Source of the DNA: a virus
Direction: 5' to 3' (one strand)
IMG/VR virus record: IMGVR_UViG_3300036760_000512
Location: 1 to 45,928 of that record
Length of the DNA stretch: 45,928 nucleotides
Part shown: positions 24,372 to 32,659 of the stretch, in pieces
Layout: each line of letters opens with the position of its first letter
How positions within the stretch are numbered: the stretch's first letter is position 1
The notes under the pieces: model-generated
What the model saw: the letters and a program-made list of their open reading frames with translations, nothing else
What the model was told of the DNA's origin: nothing
Databases searched by the model: none
Position numbers and translations under genes: made by a program

Positions 24372-24377
24372 GATCTG

Positions 24378-27101
24378 TTACCTCGTCTGTTGAAGGAGCC
24401 ACGGAAGCATTCCCAGATCAGCGGCACCACTTACTGCCTGTCCGTAGGTATTCGGCTGTGCCTGTGGAACCGCAAGACCTGCAAGAAGCCCGATGAGGCC
24501 GGTGTTCCCAGCCGTCTGCGTAGCCTGCATTCCAGCACCCTGCCCAAGGAGACTGGCGATGAAGTTGTTGTACTGCTGTTGCTGTGCAATGTTCGAGGCC
24601 TGCGCGTTCGTCTGCATGCCAGCGTTGAACTGACCTGCCGTATTCTGCGCCGCCTGATTCGCAAGGCCATATTGCGCACCTACTTGCTGATTGGCCAGCG
24701 CACCTGTGTTCGCACTTGATTGATTTGCGAGGAGCGACTGAAGCAATGCCTGAAGATTGGCTTGTGAAGTCTGTGCGCCAATCTGCTGGTTCGCGAGCTG
24801 GCCTGTGTTCGCACTCTGCTGATTCGCAAGTGACGTTTGCAGTGCGCCACCGTAGTTTGTCTGCGCTGCCTGAAGCGCAGCCTGAATCAGCGCTGATTGA
24901 TTCATGTTACCCATCTGACTATTAGCGAGCGCCGCCTGCAGTGCTGCCTGCTGGTTCGCAAGCGCGGCCTGATTCGTGCTGGCCTGATTCGCCAATCCTG
25001 CTTGCTGACTGTAACCCGCATTCGCAAGTATCGTCTGAAGCTGCGCCTGTAGATTTTGACTTCCTGCAGCCAACATATTACTAGCATTCGTCTGCCCAAC
25101 CTGAAGGCCAGCCGACTGGTTCGCCAGTTGCGCTTGAAGCTCAGACTGTTGATTCGCCTGGCCTATCTGCAAGCCAGCCGACTGATTAGCAAGCCCCGCC
25201 TGCTGTCCATAACCTGCATTTGCCAACGCCGCCTGTAGCTGTGCTTGCAGATTCTGCTGACCAACAGCTAGCTGGTTGCTAGTGTTCAGCTGCGCGCCCT
25301 GCATTCCAGTCTGCTGATTTGCCAATGCCGCCTGTAGCTGATTCTGTGCGTTAGCCAGACTCGCCGCTTGGTCAATACCCTGACCCTGAAAGTAGTTATT
25401 GGACAACGCCTGACCAGCAGCGAGATTCTGCGCACCACCCGCGAGGTTTGCCTGATTCTGTCCCTGTTCTCGTTGAAGCCCCATCCCCTGTGCCGCCAGT
25501 CCGCGTTGTGCAGCCTGCTCAAAACTCTGAGCGCCAATCTGCTGATTTTGCGCCTGCAGATTAGTTAGAAAGTCTCCGCGAAGATTCGCCTCATTCTGAT
25601 TCATCGCAGTACCAAAGCGCTGACCAAGACTTCCCGCGCTCCCCTGAAGCTGCGCAACTTGCTTGTCCAGTCCGCGCAGCCCCTGCTGATTCAGTGCATC
25701 AAACAGACCACTATTGTTGTACTGACCGCCACTCTCAAATTGCAGTGACGGGTCTTTCACGTAGCTGTTATCGCGCCGTGCAGCCTGCATCAACGCATCC
25801 TGTCCCGCATTCACACCCTGTGTACCAGTCACCGTGCCAAAGTTGAATGACTGAGGTCCCGCAGCTTGTGTCGCGCCAATCTGTGGCGCATTACCTACTT
25901 GAACACCACCAAATTGTGGTGCGTTGAATGCCTGTGGACCTGAGACTTGTGCGCCTCCAACCTGCGGGGCGCCGCCGACCTGTGTTCCGCCAAACTGTGG
26001 AATATTGAATGCTTGCGGCCCAGCTGCTTGTGTCGCGTTGATCTGAGGCGCACCACCAACCTGCGCGGCTTGTGCGAGAGGCGTATTCATCTGTCCCGCT
26101 TGAACTTGCTGAGGCATATACTGTGCAAGCGACTGCATCAACTGTGGAAGTTGCACCTGCGCAGCTCCTGCCTGAGGTGTACCCAACTGCTGAGCACTTA
26201 TTGACTGTGGCGTACCAAGAAGCATTGCCTGAAGTGCTGCAGGCAAACCAGCTTGCATTGCCTGTGTTTGCGCCCCGCCAATCTGCTGAGCACCAACAAC
26301 TGTCGAGGGAGCGAATGACTGAAGTTGTGACAGCAACGATGCGATATCGATGCTTGCGGGCGCACCAGCTTGCGCACCCTGGATCTGCATGTTCGATGCT
26401 TGCGGAGCCACACCAATCTGTGCACCTTGTACATTCACAGGCTGCTGACCCATTGCCGCCTGGTACAGTTGTGCAATCATACTCTGAGGCTGATACATTC
26501 CACCATTCGCCACACTAATATTCGGATCTGCCGGTACAGGCAGAGCACCATAGGTTGGAGGCCGGGGCACAACCGTCCGAGGTGTGCCATCTGGATTTGT
26601 CTCAGTTGGTGGTGGACCGCGTCCATCTGAGCCAGGAATCCATGTGTATCCCCCTGGAGTTGCGGCGTAGTGACCATTTGGTGGATCTGTATATTGTGGA
26701 GTTGTGCCCTGATCACCGTATGCAGTTGCAGTTCGAGAAGCCAACGTTACATCACTGGCCGTAGGCGGTGCAATATTTACTGGCATCGTCCCACGCCAAG
26801 GAGCCGCAACCTCGGACGGTGCAATATTCACAGGCATTGTCCCACTCCAAGGAGCTGCAACCTCAGTTTTTGGTAGCGGCGTCTTGGTATTGTTCATAAA
26901 ATTCATCAGCGCATTGCTATAGGGGCTGGCTGCTGGCTGCATTTGCTGGTTGATATACTGCTGAATCAGCTGATTGCGCTCTCGAGCTGCGTCAAAATTC
27001 TGCTGATTTGCATTAGCTGCTTGATTTGCTCCGTATATATCGCCAGCTGTACCAGCAAGAACCGACCCGAGTGCTGTGAGGGTGATTGGATCTAGTCCCA
27101 T
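24378..27101 (-). CDS. Ala/Gln/Asn repeat-rich internal virion protein candidate
   Basis: A 907-residue protein. ATG 27101 lies 8 nt after CAGGAG, better than GTG 27125 upstream. The N terminus (LGSVLAGTAGDIYGANQAAN) resembles DNA-transfer/internal virion proteins of podoviruses. Two repeat zones follow: residues about 260-430 with a Gly-Ala-Pro-Gln pattern (GGAPQVGGAQVSGPQ), and about 560-850 built of LANQQ/GLQ units. It has almost no charged residues in the repeat zones. The dyad copy 5 precedes it. Function is inferred from position and composition. Confidence 0.7.
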   Translation of the reverse strand: MGLDPITLTALGSVLAGTAGDIYGANQAANANQQNFDAARERNQLIQQYINQQMQPAASPYSNALMNFMNNTKTPLPKTEVAAPWSGTMPVNIAPSEVAAPWRGTMPVNIAPPTASDVTLASRTATAYGDQGTTPQYTDPPNGHYAATPGGYTWIPGSDGRGPPPTETNPDGTPRTVVPRPPTYGALPVPADPNISVANGGMYQPQSMIAQLYQAAMGQQPVNVQGAQIGVAPQASNMQIQGAQAGAPASIDIASLLSQLQSFAPSTVVGAQQIGGAQTQAMQAGLPAALQAMLLGTPQSISAQQLGTPQAGAAQVQLPQLMQSLAQYMPQQVQAGQMNTPLAQAAQVGGAPQINATQAAGPQAFNIPQFGGTQVGGAPQVGGAQVSGPQAFNAPQFGGVQVGNAPQIGATQAAGPQSFNFGTVTGTQGVNAGQDALMQAARRDNSYVKDPSLQFESGGQYNNSGLFDALNQQGLRGLDKQVAQLQGSAGSLGQRFGTAMNQNEANLRGDFLTNLQAQNQQIGAQSFEQAAQRGLAAQGMGLQREQGQNQANLAGGAQNLAAGQALSNNYFQGQGIDQAASLANAQNQLQAALANQQTGMQGAQLNTSNQLAVGQQNLQAQLQAALANAGYGQQAGLANQSAGLQIGQANQQSELQAQLANQSAGLQVGQTNASNMLAAGSQNLQAQLQTILANAGYSQQAGLANQASTNQAALANQQAALQAALANSQMGNMNQSALIQAALQAAQTNYGGALQTSLANQQSANTGQLANQQIGAQTSQANLQALLQSLLANQSSANTGALANQQVGAQYGLANQAAQNTAGQFNAGMQTNAQASNIAQQQQYNNFIASLLGQGAGMQATQTAGNTGLIGLLAGLAVPQAQPNTYGQAVSGAADLGMLPWLLQQTR

Positions 27102-27118
27102 GTGACGTTCTCCTGGGT

Positions 27119-27133
27119 CTTGCACGATGAAAG
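27119..27133 (-). promoter_or_regulatory. Dyad element copy 5 (CTTGCACGATGAAAG)
   Basis: Same 15-mer as copy 2. On the transcribed - strand it reads CTTTCATCGTGCAAG and is followed within 4 nt by the CAGGAG ribosome site of the 907-residue protein gene, as at copies 1 and 2. Confidence 0.75.
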
Positions 27134-27134
27134 A

Positions 27135-27575
27135 TCAAGGAACAAACACGAAGCCTACGGTATCGCCATTCTCGGTTACTGGAATGAAGCCTACGCGCTT
27201 TGCGAATGCAATCACCGTGCGCAGACGTGCGGGAATCGCTGTGTAGAGATAGTGGAAACCGTACTGACGAAGTACCATCTGTGCAAGTTGGCGACACAAC
27301 TGCTCTCGCCCTCGAAGCCTGCGATCCCAGAATGAGATGTGTACGTGGGCAGAAGTCAGCGAGTCTGGTATCGCAAAGAGCGCACCGACATCATCCACCA
27401 GTACAATCAGCGTACGGGGGTCTATGATCTCAGCCATTCCAATTTTCGTTGCTGTGCGATCAGCCACACTCACGTCTACGAGGGCGGCAAGCTGTATGAT
27501 ACTTTCGGGTGTTCGGATGAATGGCTGGATCTCACGCCAACGCGCCTGGCCCTTCTCAGTTGATTGAAGTTTCAT
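27135..27575 (-). CDS. GNAT-like acetyltransferase-fold protein
   Basis: A 146-residue protein from ATG 27575; an upstream in-frame ATG would overlap the previous gene by 40 bases. The second half (HVHISFWDRRLRGREQLCRQ, then YLYTAIPARLRTVIAFAKRVGF) follows the GNAT beta4-alpha3...alpha4 pattern, with the RRLRG stretch where the acetyl-CoA loop would be. GNAT-like proteins are common in podovirus structural operons, often of unknown substrate. Identification is moderate because the acetyl-CoA signature is not textbook. Confidence 0.65.
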   Translation of the reverse strand: MKLQSTEKGQARWREIQPFIRTPESIIQLAALVDVSVADRTATKIGMAEIIDPRTLIVLVDDVGALFAIPDSLTSAHVHISFWDRRLRGREQLCRQLAQMVLRQYGFHYLYTAIPARLRTVIAFAKRVGFIPVTENGDTVGFVFVP

Positions 27576-27585
27576 GGATTCACCA

Positions 27586-27789
27586 TTAGTTCGCAACAAG
27601 AAGGATGTGAAACCCTGCATCACACCGTGGACTGCTCGTCGTCGCCTTGGGTAGGACCGATATCTTCATATCCACACCCGCTGGACACTTCGCATAGTGC
27701 AGGCCATCGGACGCGCCGTCTCCTGTCATCGCCAGCTGGAGTTCTGGTGACAACGTCCCCATCGGATTGACGAATGGAGTGTAGGTCAT
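27586..27789 (-). CDS. Small hypothetical late protein
   Basis: A 67-residue protein, ATGA overlap with the gene before it. Composition Pro/Ala/Gly with two Cys; likely a short beta structure (MTYTPFVNPMGTLSPEL). No family recognised. Position between fibre-type and internal-virion genes suggests a small virion protein. Confidence 0.65.
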   Translation of the reverse strand: MTYTPFVNPMGTLSPELQLAMTGDGASDGLHYAKCPAGVDMKISVLPKATTSSPRCDAGFHILLVAN

Positions 27790-28148
27790 ACAATGTACCA
27801 GTTAGTGCCATCAGACTGGATTGTCAAGCTGACTTTCGGTGTCAGAATCTGAAGATTGACCGTGCCATCTACTGTGCCAACAAGCGTGATTGCATTTGCG
27901 GTTGCGTCGATCTTCTTCACTGTGAAGGATGCATATGGCAAGTCTAGGGCTGTCGGCAACGTGAGGCTGATGGCTCCTCCAGTGCAATCGACGAAGAGAA
28001 ACTCACCATCAGCCTCAACAGCCGCACTTGTTGTGACCTGTACAATCGTCGGCACACCCGCCAGATTCACATAGCGCTCAACATCTTGGAATGCTTTGCT
28101 TGCCGTGTTGATGTCGATCACAGCACCTAGCCGAAGTTGCCCACTCAT
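27786..28148 (-). CDS. Beta-rich virion protein
   Basis: A 120-residue protein; ATG 28148 overlaps the preceding stop by four bases. The C-terminal part (LTIQSDGTNWYIV) is a motif common at the end of phage fibre, spike or baseplate-decoration proteins. Mostly short beta strands with Thr/Val/Ala repeats. Likely a minor tail or fibre-tip component. Confidence 0.65.
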   Translation of the reverse strand: MSGQLRLGAVIDINTASKAFQDVERYVNLAGVPTIVQVTTSAAVEADGEFLFVDCTGGAISLTLPTALDLPYASFTVKKIDATANAITLVGTVDGTVNLQILTPKVSLTIQSDGTNWYIV

Positions 28149-29764
28149 GGGAGACTCGTCTGAACTGGACCAGCCGGCCGAACAAGCTGACGAATGCGCA
28201 TGATCTCAGGGTTTCCACTTGTGATCTTGATCTCCAGCGCCGCATTCATGCCCGTTGCGTTTGTCCAGCACCGCATACGCGAAATCTCACCAATCGTTGC
28301 GGGAAGCGTTTTAGTTACTAGGCCACCACTGAATGCGCCAGTACTATCAGTAAGACGCAGCGAAACAACAGACGATTCCTGCGAAGTATACTCAATCTCA
28401 TAGCCAAGCGTCGTGTACTGATCCGTGATCTGATCACGACCAGCAAAGTACGTTCGCCAAGTCGGAACATAGGCAGTGCCGAAGTTCGTTACTGTACTTA
28501 TGTCCTCTCGTCCAAGCTTTGTGCCATGCGTTGCGTAGAGCACTGCAGCCGCATCGCTCTGACCTTGAACCATTTCTGCCCATGTACGTGTCTGTGCGGC
28601 CCAGGTACCAACAACCGCATCCCAATAGATATTGCCGCTCTGGTCAATGAACGCAACAAGCTTATCAGCCACAAACGAGCGCCGAAGCCAGCGTTCCTTG
28701 ATTGAGCCGCGTGGAAACTCGTAAATCCAAATCCCCATTGGCGTGTTCAAGTAAAGACGTTGCTTTGCCGCCATATAGATCAACTGATAACGATCAAGCT
28801 GCGAGTAGTTGAGCGGAAGCAGTTCAGCATTGATCTTCGCTGAGATTGTTCGCACATCATTGATACTGTAAATCATTACACCCTCATCACTGAGGAATGC
28901 AATCCCTTCAGGCACAGCACATGCGGCTTGCTGAGTTACGCAACCGACACTCATGACGCGTGGACGAAAATCAGCGGGTCTGTTTGATACACCTGTTGGA
29001 TACCCCGCCCACAGACTGTGGCGACAAAGGATGCCCAGAATATCGTAGCCGATTGCATTCATACTGACAAGCTTATCAGCACTTGTTGAATCCGCAATCA
29101 ACAACTCGCTACCTGAGCCAGCCCCTGCCCAATCATCTACGTTACCGTTTGCTGCGTTCCAGGAAATTCCCAGTGCCTGATATGTACCAGCCGGTGGCGT
29201 AACACCACCCGCAAAGATTCGACCAAACGCTGTGGCAAATGACTTCGCAATGATATCAGATGACAGATCGGTTACTACAATTGCCGCTGGTTCACGTGTG
29301 TATGTAGCGGTCACGCCATTCGAGAACAGAAGTGTTCCTGCGATACTCAGTCCATGCCACGTACCGCCAGTTCCAGTTGCACCAAGACTAACATTCACAA
29401 ACAGCATATCTCCAGCACCCTTGAATCCGATATACGGAGGATCGATTGCAACAAGTTCAGTACTGTAGTCTAGACTGATCTGTTGCATGATATAGCCGGG
29501 TGTCCGTGCTGTACAATCCTGAACTTCCAGGAATCCTGGACTTCGCACTAGATCACTCGAACGGCTCAACTCCATATCCAGTGCGTAGATAGCATCATTT
29601 TCAGAAACATCCTCAGGATTATCACTGACGTTGATGCCGCCAGCAAAGTTGGAATATGGAACACTGACTACTGGCCCAGGCTGATTCTGGGGTCCTTGCG
29701 AAATCCCCGCACCTACGCGTGGTCGTCCGTTTGAGCCAAGACTCTCACCAATCGAGTTTGCCAT
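28145..29764 (-). CDS. Tail nozzle/hub beta-propeller protein (P22 gp10-like)
   Basis: A 539-residue protein. The N-terminal motif FAGGINVSDNPEDVSENDA with later LVRSPGFLE matches the start of P22 gp10-type packaged-DNA stabilisation and related podovirus tail-hub proteins (Gly-Gly-Ile...Asn...Gly-Phe). The rest is repeated beta-strand blades with Trp/Tyr motifs. Length is close to the family norm of about 470-600. It would close the tail tube and hold DNA in the head. Start at ATG 29764. Confidence 0.75.
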   Translation of the reverse strand: MANSIGESLGSNGRPRVGAGISQGPQNQPGPVVSVPYSNFAGGINVSDNPEDVSENDAIYALDMELSRSSDLVRSPGFLEVQDCTARTPGYIMQQISLDYSTELVAIDPPYIGFKGAGDMLFVNVSLGATGTGGTWHGLSIAGTLLFSNGVTATYTREPAAIVVTDLSSDIIAKSFATAFGRIFAGGVTPPAGTYQALGISWNAANGNVDDWAGAGSGSELLIADSTSADKLVSMNAIGYDILGILCRHSLWAGYPTGVSNRPADFRPRVMSVGCVTQQAACAVPEGIAFLSDEGVMIYSINDVRTISAKINAELLPLNYSQLDRYQLIYMAAKQRLYLNTPMGIWIYEFPRGSIKERWLRRSFVADKLVAFIDQSGNIYWDAVVGTWAAQTRTWAEMVQGQSDAAAVLYATHGTKLGREDISTVTNFGTAYVPTWRTYFAGRDQITDQYTTLGYEIEYTSQESSVVSLRLTDSTGAFSGGLVTKTLPATIGEISRMRCWTNATGMNAALEIKITSGNPEIMRIRQLVRPAGPVQTSLP

Positions 29765-29774
29765 AAGTTCAGCC

Positions 29775-29864
29775 CTAGACTACAAGTGAGCCGTCAGGCC
29801 GAAACAGCCGCGACGGGAAGAAGCGCGGGAACAGTCCACGCAGGAAGGCGAGGAGGCGGCGCAT
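29775..29864 (-). CDS. Very small basic amphipathic peptide
   Basis: A 29-residue open frame (N terminus MRRLLAFLRGLFPRFFPSRL) whose ATG overlaps the fibre gene's stop (TAATG) and which ends 10 bases before the hub gene. Five or more Arg and many Phe/Leu make it cationic and amphipathic. The coupling is the main support; composition could be by chance. It may be a coupling leader peptide. Confidence 0.4.
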   Translation of the reverse strand: MRRLLAFLRGLFPRFFPSRLFRPDGSLVV

Positions 29865-31222
29865 TACGACACGTAGGTCAGAGCATTGCTGTTGGCGGCA
29901 TTCACCCACACGTCGCCCGCGACCAGGCCCGCCGCAGAGGTCGGGAATCCCGTCACACGAAGGGGCGACGTGCCACCCGACGAATCGGCACCGCCGAGGC
30001 CAAGGCCTCCGCGCACGTTAACACATCCGTTTACGCCCTTGAGCGACATAAAGATGTTCCCGTTGGTATCGGAAATGATCAGGGCGAGCGTGGCGCTGCT
30101 GCTGAAGAGGACGCCGTCGTGCGTGCCGTCGGTGAATCGGGCGATACACCCACTCGCCACGGCATCCACCGCGAAGGGATAATATAGCGTCCCACCCCCC
30201 ACGGCGACCTTCGCGTTGCGGAAGGCGACATCGCCGCCGTCGCTATAGAGCGCCCAGTTGGCCGTGCCACCGATGGCGCGCTGGTCGTAGATGTGGATGC
30301 CATAGTTCGTGCCAATCGTCGCCCCGCCCGTCAGATACGGCGTATCCACGCGCAGGCCGCGATGCGTGCCGATTGTGGACGCGGCGCTGGCGTTCAACCC
30401 GGCAAAGAGCGACTCGGACGTGGTCACGGCACCCACCGCCGAGACCACGTTGTTCGCCCATGCGCCACGCAGCATCGTCACCGTGCCCGTACCATTCTGG
30501 ATCGGCTGGAGGATGATGCCCGTCAGATAGCCGATGGTTCCACCGGCACTGTTCTGTGGCTCGGCCACGTAGCCATACGACAAAGCGATATTGCCCGCCC
30601 CATTGTGGAACGAGTTGGACATCACGCCGTACAACCGCTCCAGCGCCGCCGCCGAGTTGTAGTTGATCTGCGAGTGAAATCCCGTCACAGAACCGGAAGA
30701 GATTGCGGAGGCTGAGGTGTACGTGGTGTTTACGACGTGCGGCTGGGGGGCGTCCGTCGTCCCGTAGGTCCCCGAGAGCGTGGTCTGGGTGATGAGCGCC
30801 GTGCTGCTCGTGCTCGTGAACAACCCCGTCGTAAACGAGGCCGCGCCGCCACCTATCGCCCCAACGACCGACAGCGACCCTGGGATATTCACGACTGTCG
30901 TGTTCGGCCCCACACCCAAGCAGACCGTACCTGCTCGATTCATCAGCGCCACATCATTCGTGGTGCCATAACCCATCAATACTGCCCCGCTAACCGTCGA
31001 GGCAAACGCCTTCATCGTCGTTACAGTCATTGCCGCCGGTGTCGCAAGTGCCGTGATCGACGTAGCTGAGAGAATAGTCCATGGGTCAGCATCAATATCA
31101 AGGACCATCGACTCGATACGCTCAATCAGTGCAGCCTTGATTTCACGAATGCGGTCATCTCCCTGCGAAACTAGATTTGCGCCAGTCGGCGTAGTAGGAT
31201 CGAAGGTATTTATGTATGCCAT
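29864..31222 (-). CDS. Tail fibre-like protein
   Basis: A 452-residue Thr/Ser/Gly/Ala-rich beta protein. The N terminus (MAYINTFDPTTPTGANLVSQGDD) is a common start of podovirus fibre proteins. Residues 73-122 carry a module (FASTVSGAVLMGYGTTNDV) shared with the 32660 protein. The middle is a long low-complexity beta region of the type forming trimeric fibres; the end (AGDVWVNAANSNALTYVS) is a usual fibre tail. ATG 31222 follows GGAGA. Host-receptor binding is the expected role. Confidence 0.8.
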   Translation of the reverse strand: MAYINTFDPTTPTGANLVSQGDDRIREIKAALIERIESMVLDIDADPWTILSATSITALATPAAMTVTTMKAFASTVSGAVLMGYGTTNDVALMNRAGTVCLGVGPNTTVVNIPGSLSVVGAIGGGAASFTTGLFTSTSSTALITQTTLSGTYGTTDAPQPHVVNTTYTSASAISSGSVTGFHSQINYNSAAALERLYGVMSNSFHNGAGNIALSYGYVAEPQNSAGGTIGYLTGIILQPIQNGTGTVTMLRGAWANNVVSAVGAVTTSESLFAGLNASAASTIGTHRGLRVDTPYLTGGATIGTNYGIHIYDQRAIGGTANWALYSDGGDVAFRNAKVAVGGGTLYYPFAVDAVASGCIARFTDGTHDGVLFSSSATLALIISDTNGNIFMSLKGVNGCVNVRGGLGLGGADSSGGTSPLRVTGFPTSAAGLVAGDVWVNAANSNALTYVS

Positions 31223-31225
31223 ATC

Positions 31226-31963
31226 CTATCGTCTCCATACCCGAGAGCCCATCCCGGATTTGACAGGGGAAACTACCGCATTCTGCGTAGAAAGCTCAAT
31301 CGCATCTGTGTTGATCAGTGGACGCATCACAACGAGGAAGTCGTTGAGTGCTGTTGCGGCGTCTGCGTATAGTTGAAGACTGCGAAGTCCGCGATACCGC
31401 GCGCTCAAGAGGATGGGCTCGTGAAACTCTTGAGGAAGAAGTGGACTGTGTGTATCAGCTGTCATATCATCCGGGCGAACTCGGAAGTCCAGCGGTGCGG
31501 TATAAAAAGCATCAGGCGCAGGATACACAACGATCATTCTACGCCAGCGAAAGTACGCAGTCGGCGATTCATCATCGACTACCGGAAACGTCCGATAGCT
31601 TGCTTCGTCAATCATTTCCAACTCGCGACCCTCAGTCACAGGATAGTTTGTTGTATCACTAATGCTCAGCCGAATAACCGATGCAACCTGGACAGGAAGC
31701 AAGTAAAAGGGCTGGGCTGATACAAGACTGAGAGCCACTGAACCACTGAGTTCTTTGAGTGTGAGCATTCCCGCCACGTTCCGATAGGCCTGGTTGATCC
31801 AGCCATTATAGCGGGCTGCTGCTAGATCATCACGCGAACCAAGCTCAAGCGCGAGTTCTGTGCGGAGACTGAGGAGTGTCTCACCTACTGACGTAAGCGG
31901 AGCACCAGCCGTAGTGGATGGTGCTGTCGCTGCCGTCGCGGGATTCAGTACATTGAATGGCAT
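31226..31963 (-). CDS. Tail adaptor / head-tail connector protein
   Basis: A 245-residue protein. ATG 31963 overlaps the upstream TGA by one base. The helical core LLSLRTELALELGSRDDLAA, RYNGWINQAYRNVA then a beta region with a YPVTEGRELEMI stretch is the pattern of podovirus adaptor (gp4-like) or tail-tube A proteins that attach beneath the portal. It lies in the right part of the operon. Assignment is moderate. Confidence 0.65.
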   Translation of the reverse strand: MPFNVLNPATAATAPSTTAGAPLTSVGETLLSLRTELALELGSRDDLAAARYNGWINQAYRNVAGMLTLKELSGSVALSLVSAQPFYLLPVQVASVIRLSISDTTNYPVTEGRELEMIDEASYRTFPVVDDESPTAYFRWRRMIVVYPAPDAFYTAPLDFRVRPDDMTADTHSPLLPQEFHEPILLSARYRGLRSLQLYADAATALNDFLVVMRPLINTDAIELSTQNAVVSPVKSGMGSRVWRR

Positions 31964-32229
31964 CAAGCCGCCTTGGAGATAATGGCACAGATGAGAGACT
32001 TTGTTGCGGTGAGACAGCTTATGCGAATCCAATTTGTGCGTGGCAGAGGGTAGATTCCATCACCCTCGAAATCAATGTACCGTACTTCATCGTCTGTGCT
32101 GATGCGAAAAGAAACACGAACGCACTGTCCCTTTGCGCCATCAATACGAACGGCAGGATGGTGCAGATGAGCCGTGTGTATCCACGGCCCATGCTGCGTT
32201 CCAATGAGAGCGAGCCGCTTACTCGCCAT
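31963..32229 (-). CDS. Small late hypothetical protein
   Basis: An 88-residue protein. ATG 32229 overlaps the end of the gene upstream by 11 bases, a better start than the upstream in-frame ATG at 32283. Beta-rich, with a Trp/His-rich N terminus (QHGPWIHTAHLHHPAVRI). No family recognised; probably a minor virion or connector component. Confidence 0.6.
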   Translation of the reverse strand: MASKRLALIGTQHGPWIHTAHLHHPAVRIDGAKGQCVRVSFRISTDDEVRYIDFEGDGIYPLPRTNWIRISCLTATKSLICAIISKAA

Positions 32230-32635
32230 CCTTCGCATCTCCGACAAGCTCCATCGCACGCTTCTTCGCTTCAGGTCGAGCATCCGGTTTCAGCGAACCT
32301 ACGTGCTCCTTTGCGCCCTCGACCTTCTTCACAAGCTCCTGAATCTGCTCAATCACGTGAGGTCTCCAGATGGGCTGCTTCAGGTAATCCACCAGCAACC
32401 GCTGCTCGCCACGCTCCAGGTAGATCGGGCCGTCGCGGTCGAGAATGAACACCGGCGCTCCCCCCACAGACTCGCCACTGTCCTTGCCAATGGACTTCAG
32501 CGCCTTGATCAGACCTGCCACATCAGCCCACTCAGCAACAGCCGTCTGCCGCTGAGTGAGGTTGATAGCCGAAAAGATCGTGGCGTACTCCCGCTGTGAA
32601 TCTTCGCTTGAAGCTTCGAAATCGAGCTGGAACAT
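32219..32635 (-). CDS. Late hypothetical helical protein
   Basis: A 138-residue protein, ATG 32635 preceded by AGGGAG in a leader (CTAGGGAGATGCCCA) nearly the same as that before the 38299 start. Charged helices dominate (EQIQELVKKVEGAKEHV). It fits the size of a small head or connector protein. No family recognised. Confidence 0.65.
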   Translation of the reverse strand: MFQLDFEASSEDSQREYATIFSAINLTQRQTAVAEWADVAGLIKALKSIGKDSGESVGGAPVFILDRDGPIYLERGEQRLLVDYLKQPIWRPHVIEQIQELVKKVEGAKEHVGSLKPDARPEAKKRAMELVGDAKDGE

Positions 32636-32659
32636 TTGGGCATCTCCCTAGAGGTTGAC

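Noticed and set aside
27135-27623. Longer start for the GNAT-like gene
   Set aside because: The upstream ATG pair lies inside the previous gene with no better ribosome site; ATG 27575 avoids a 40-base overlap.
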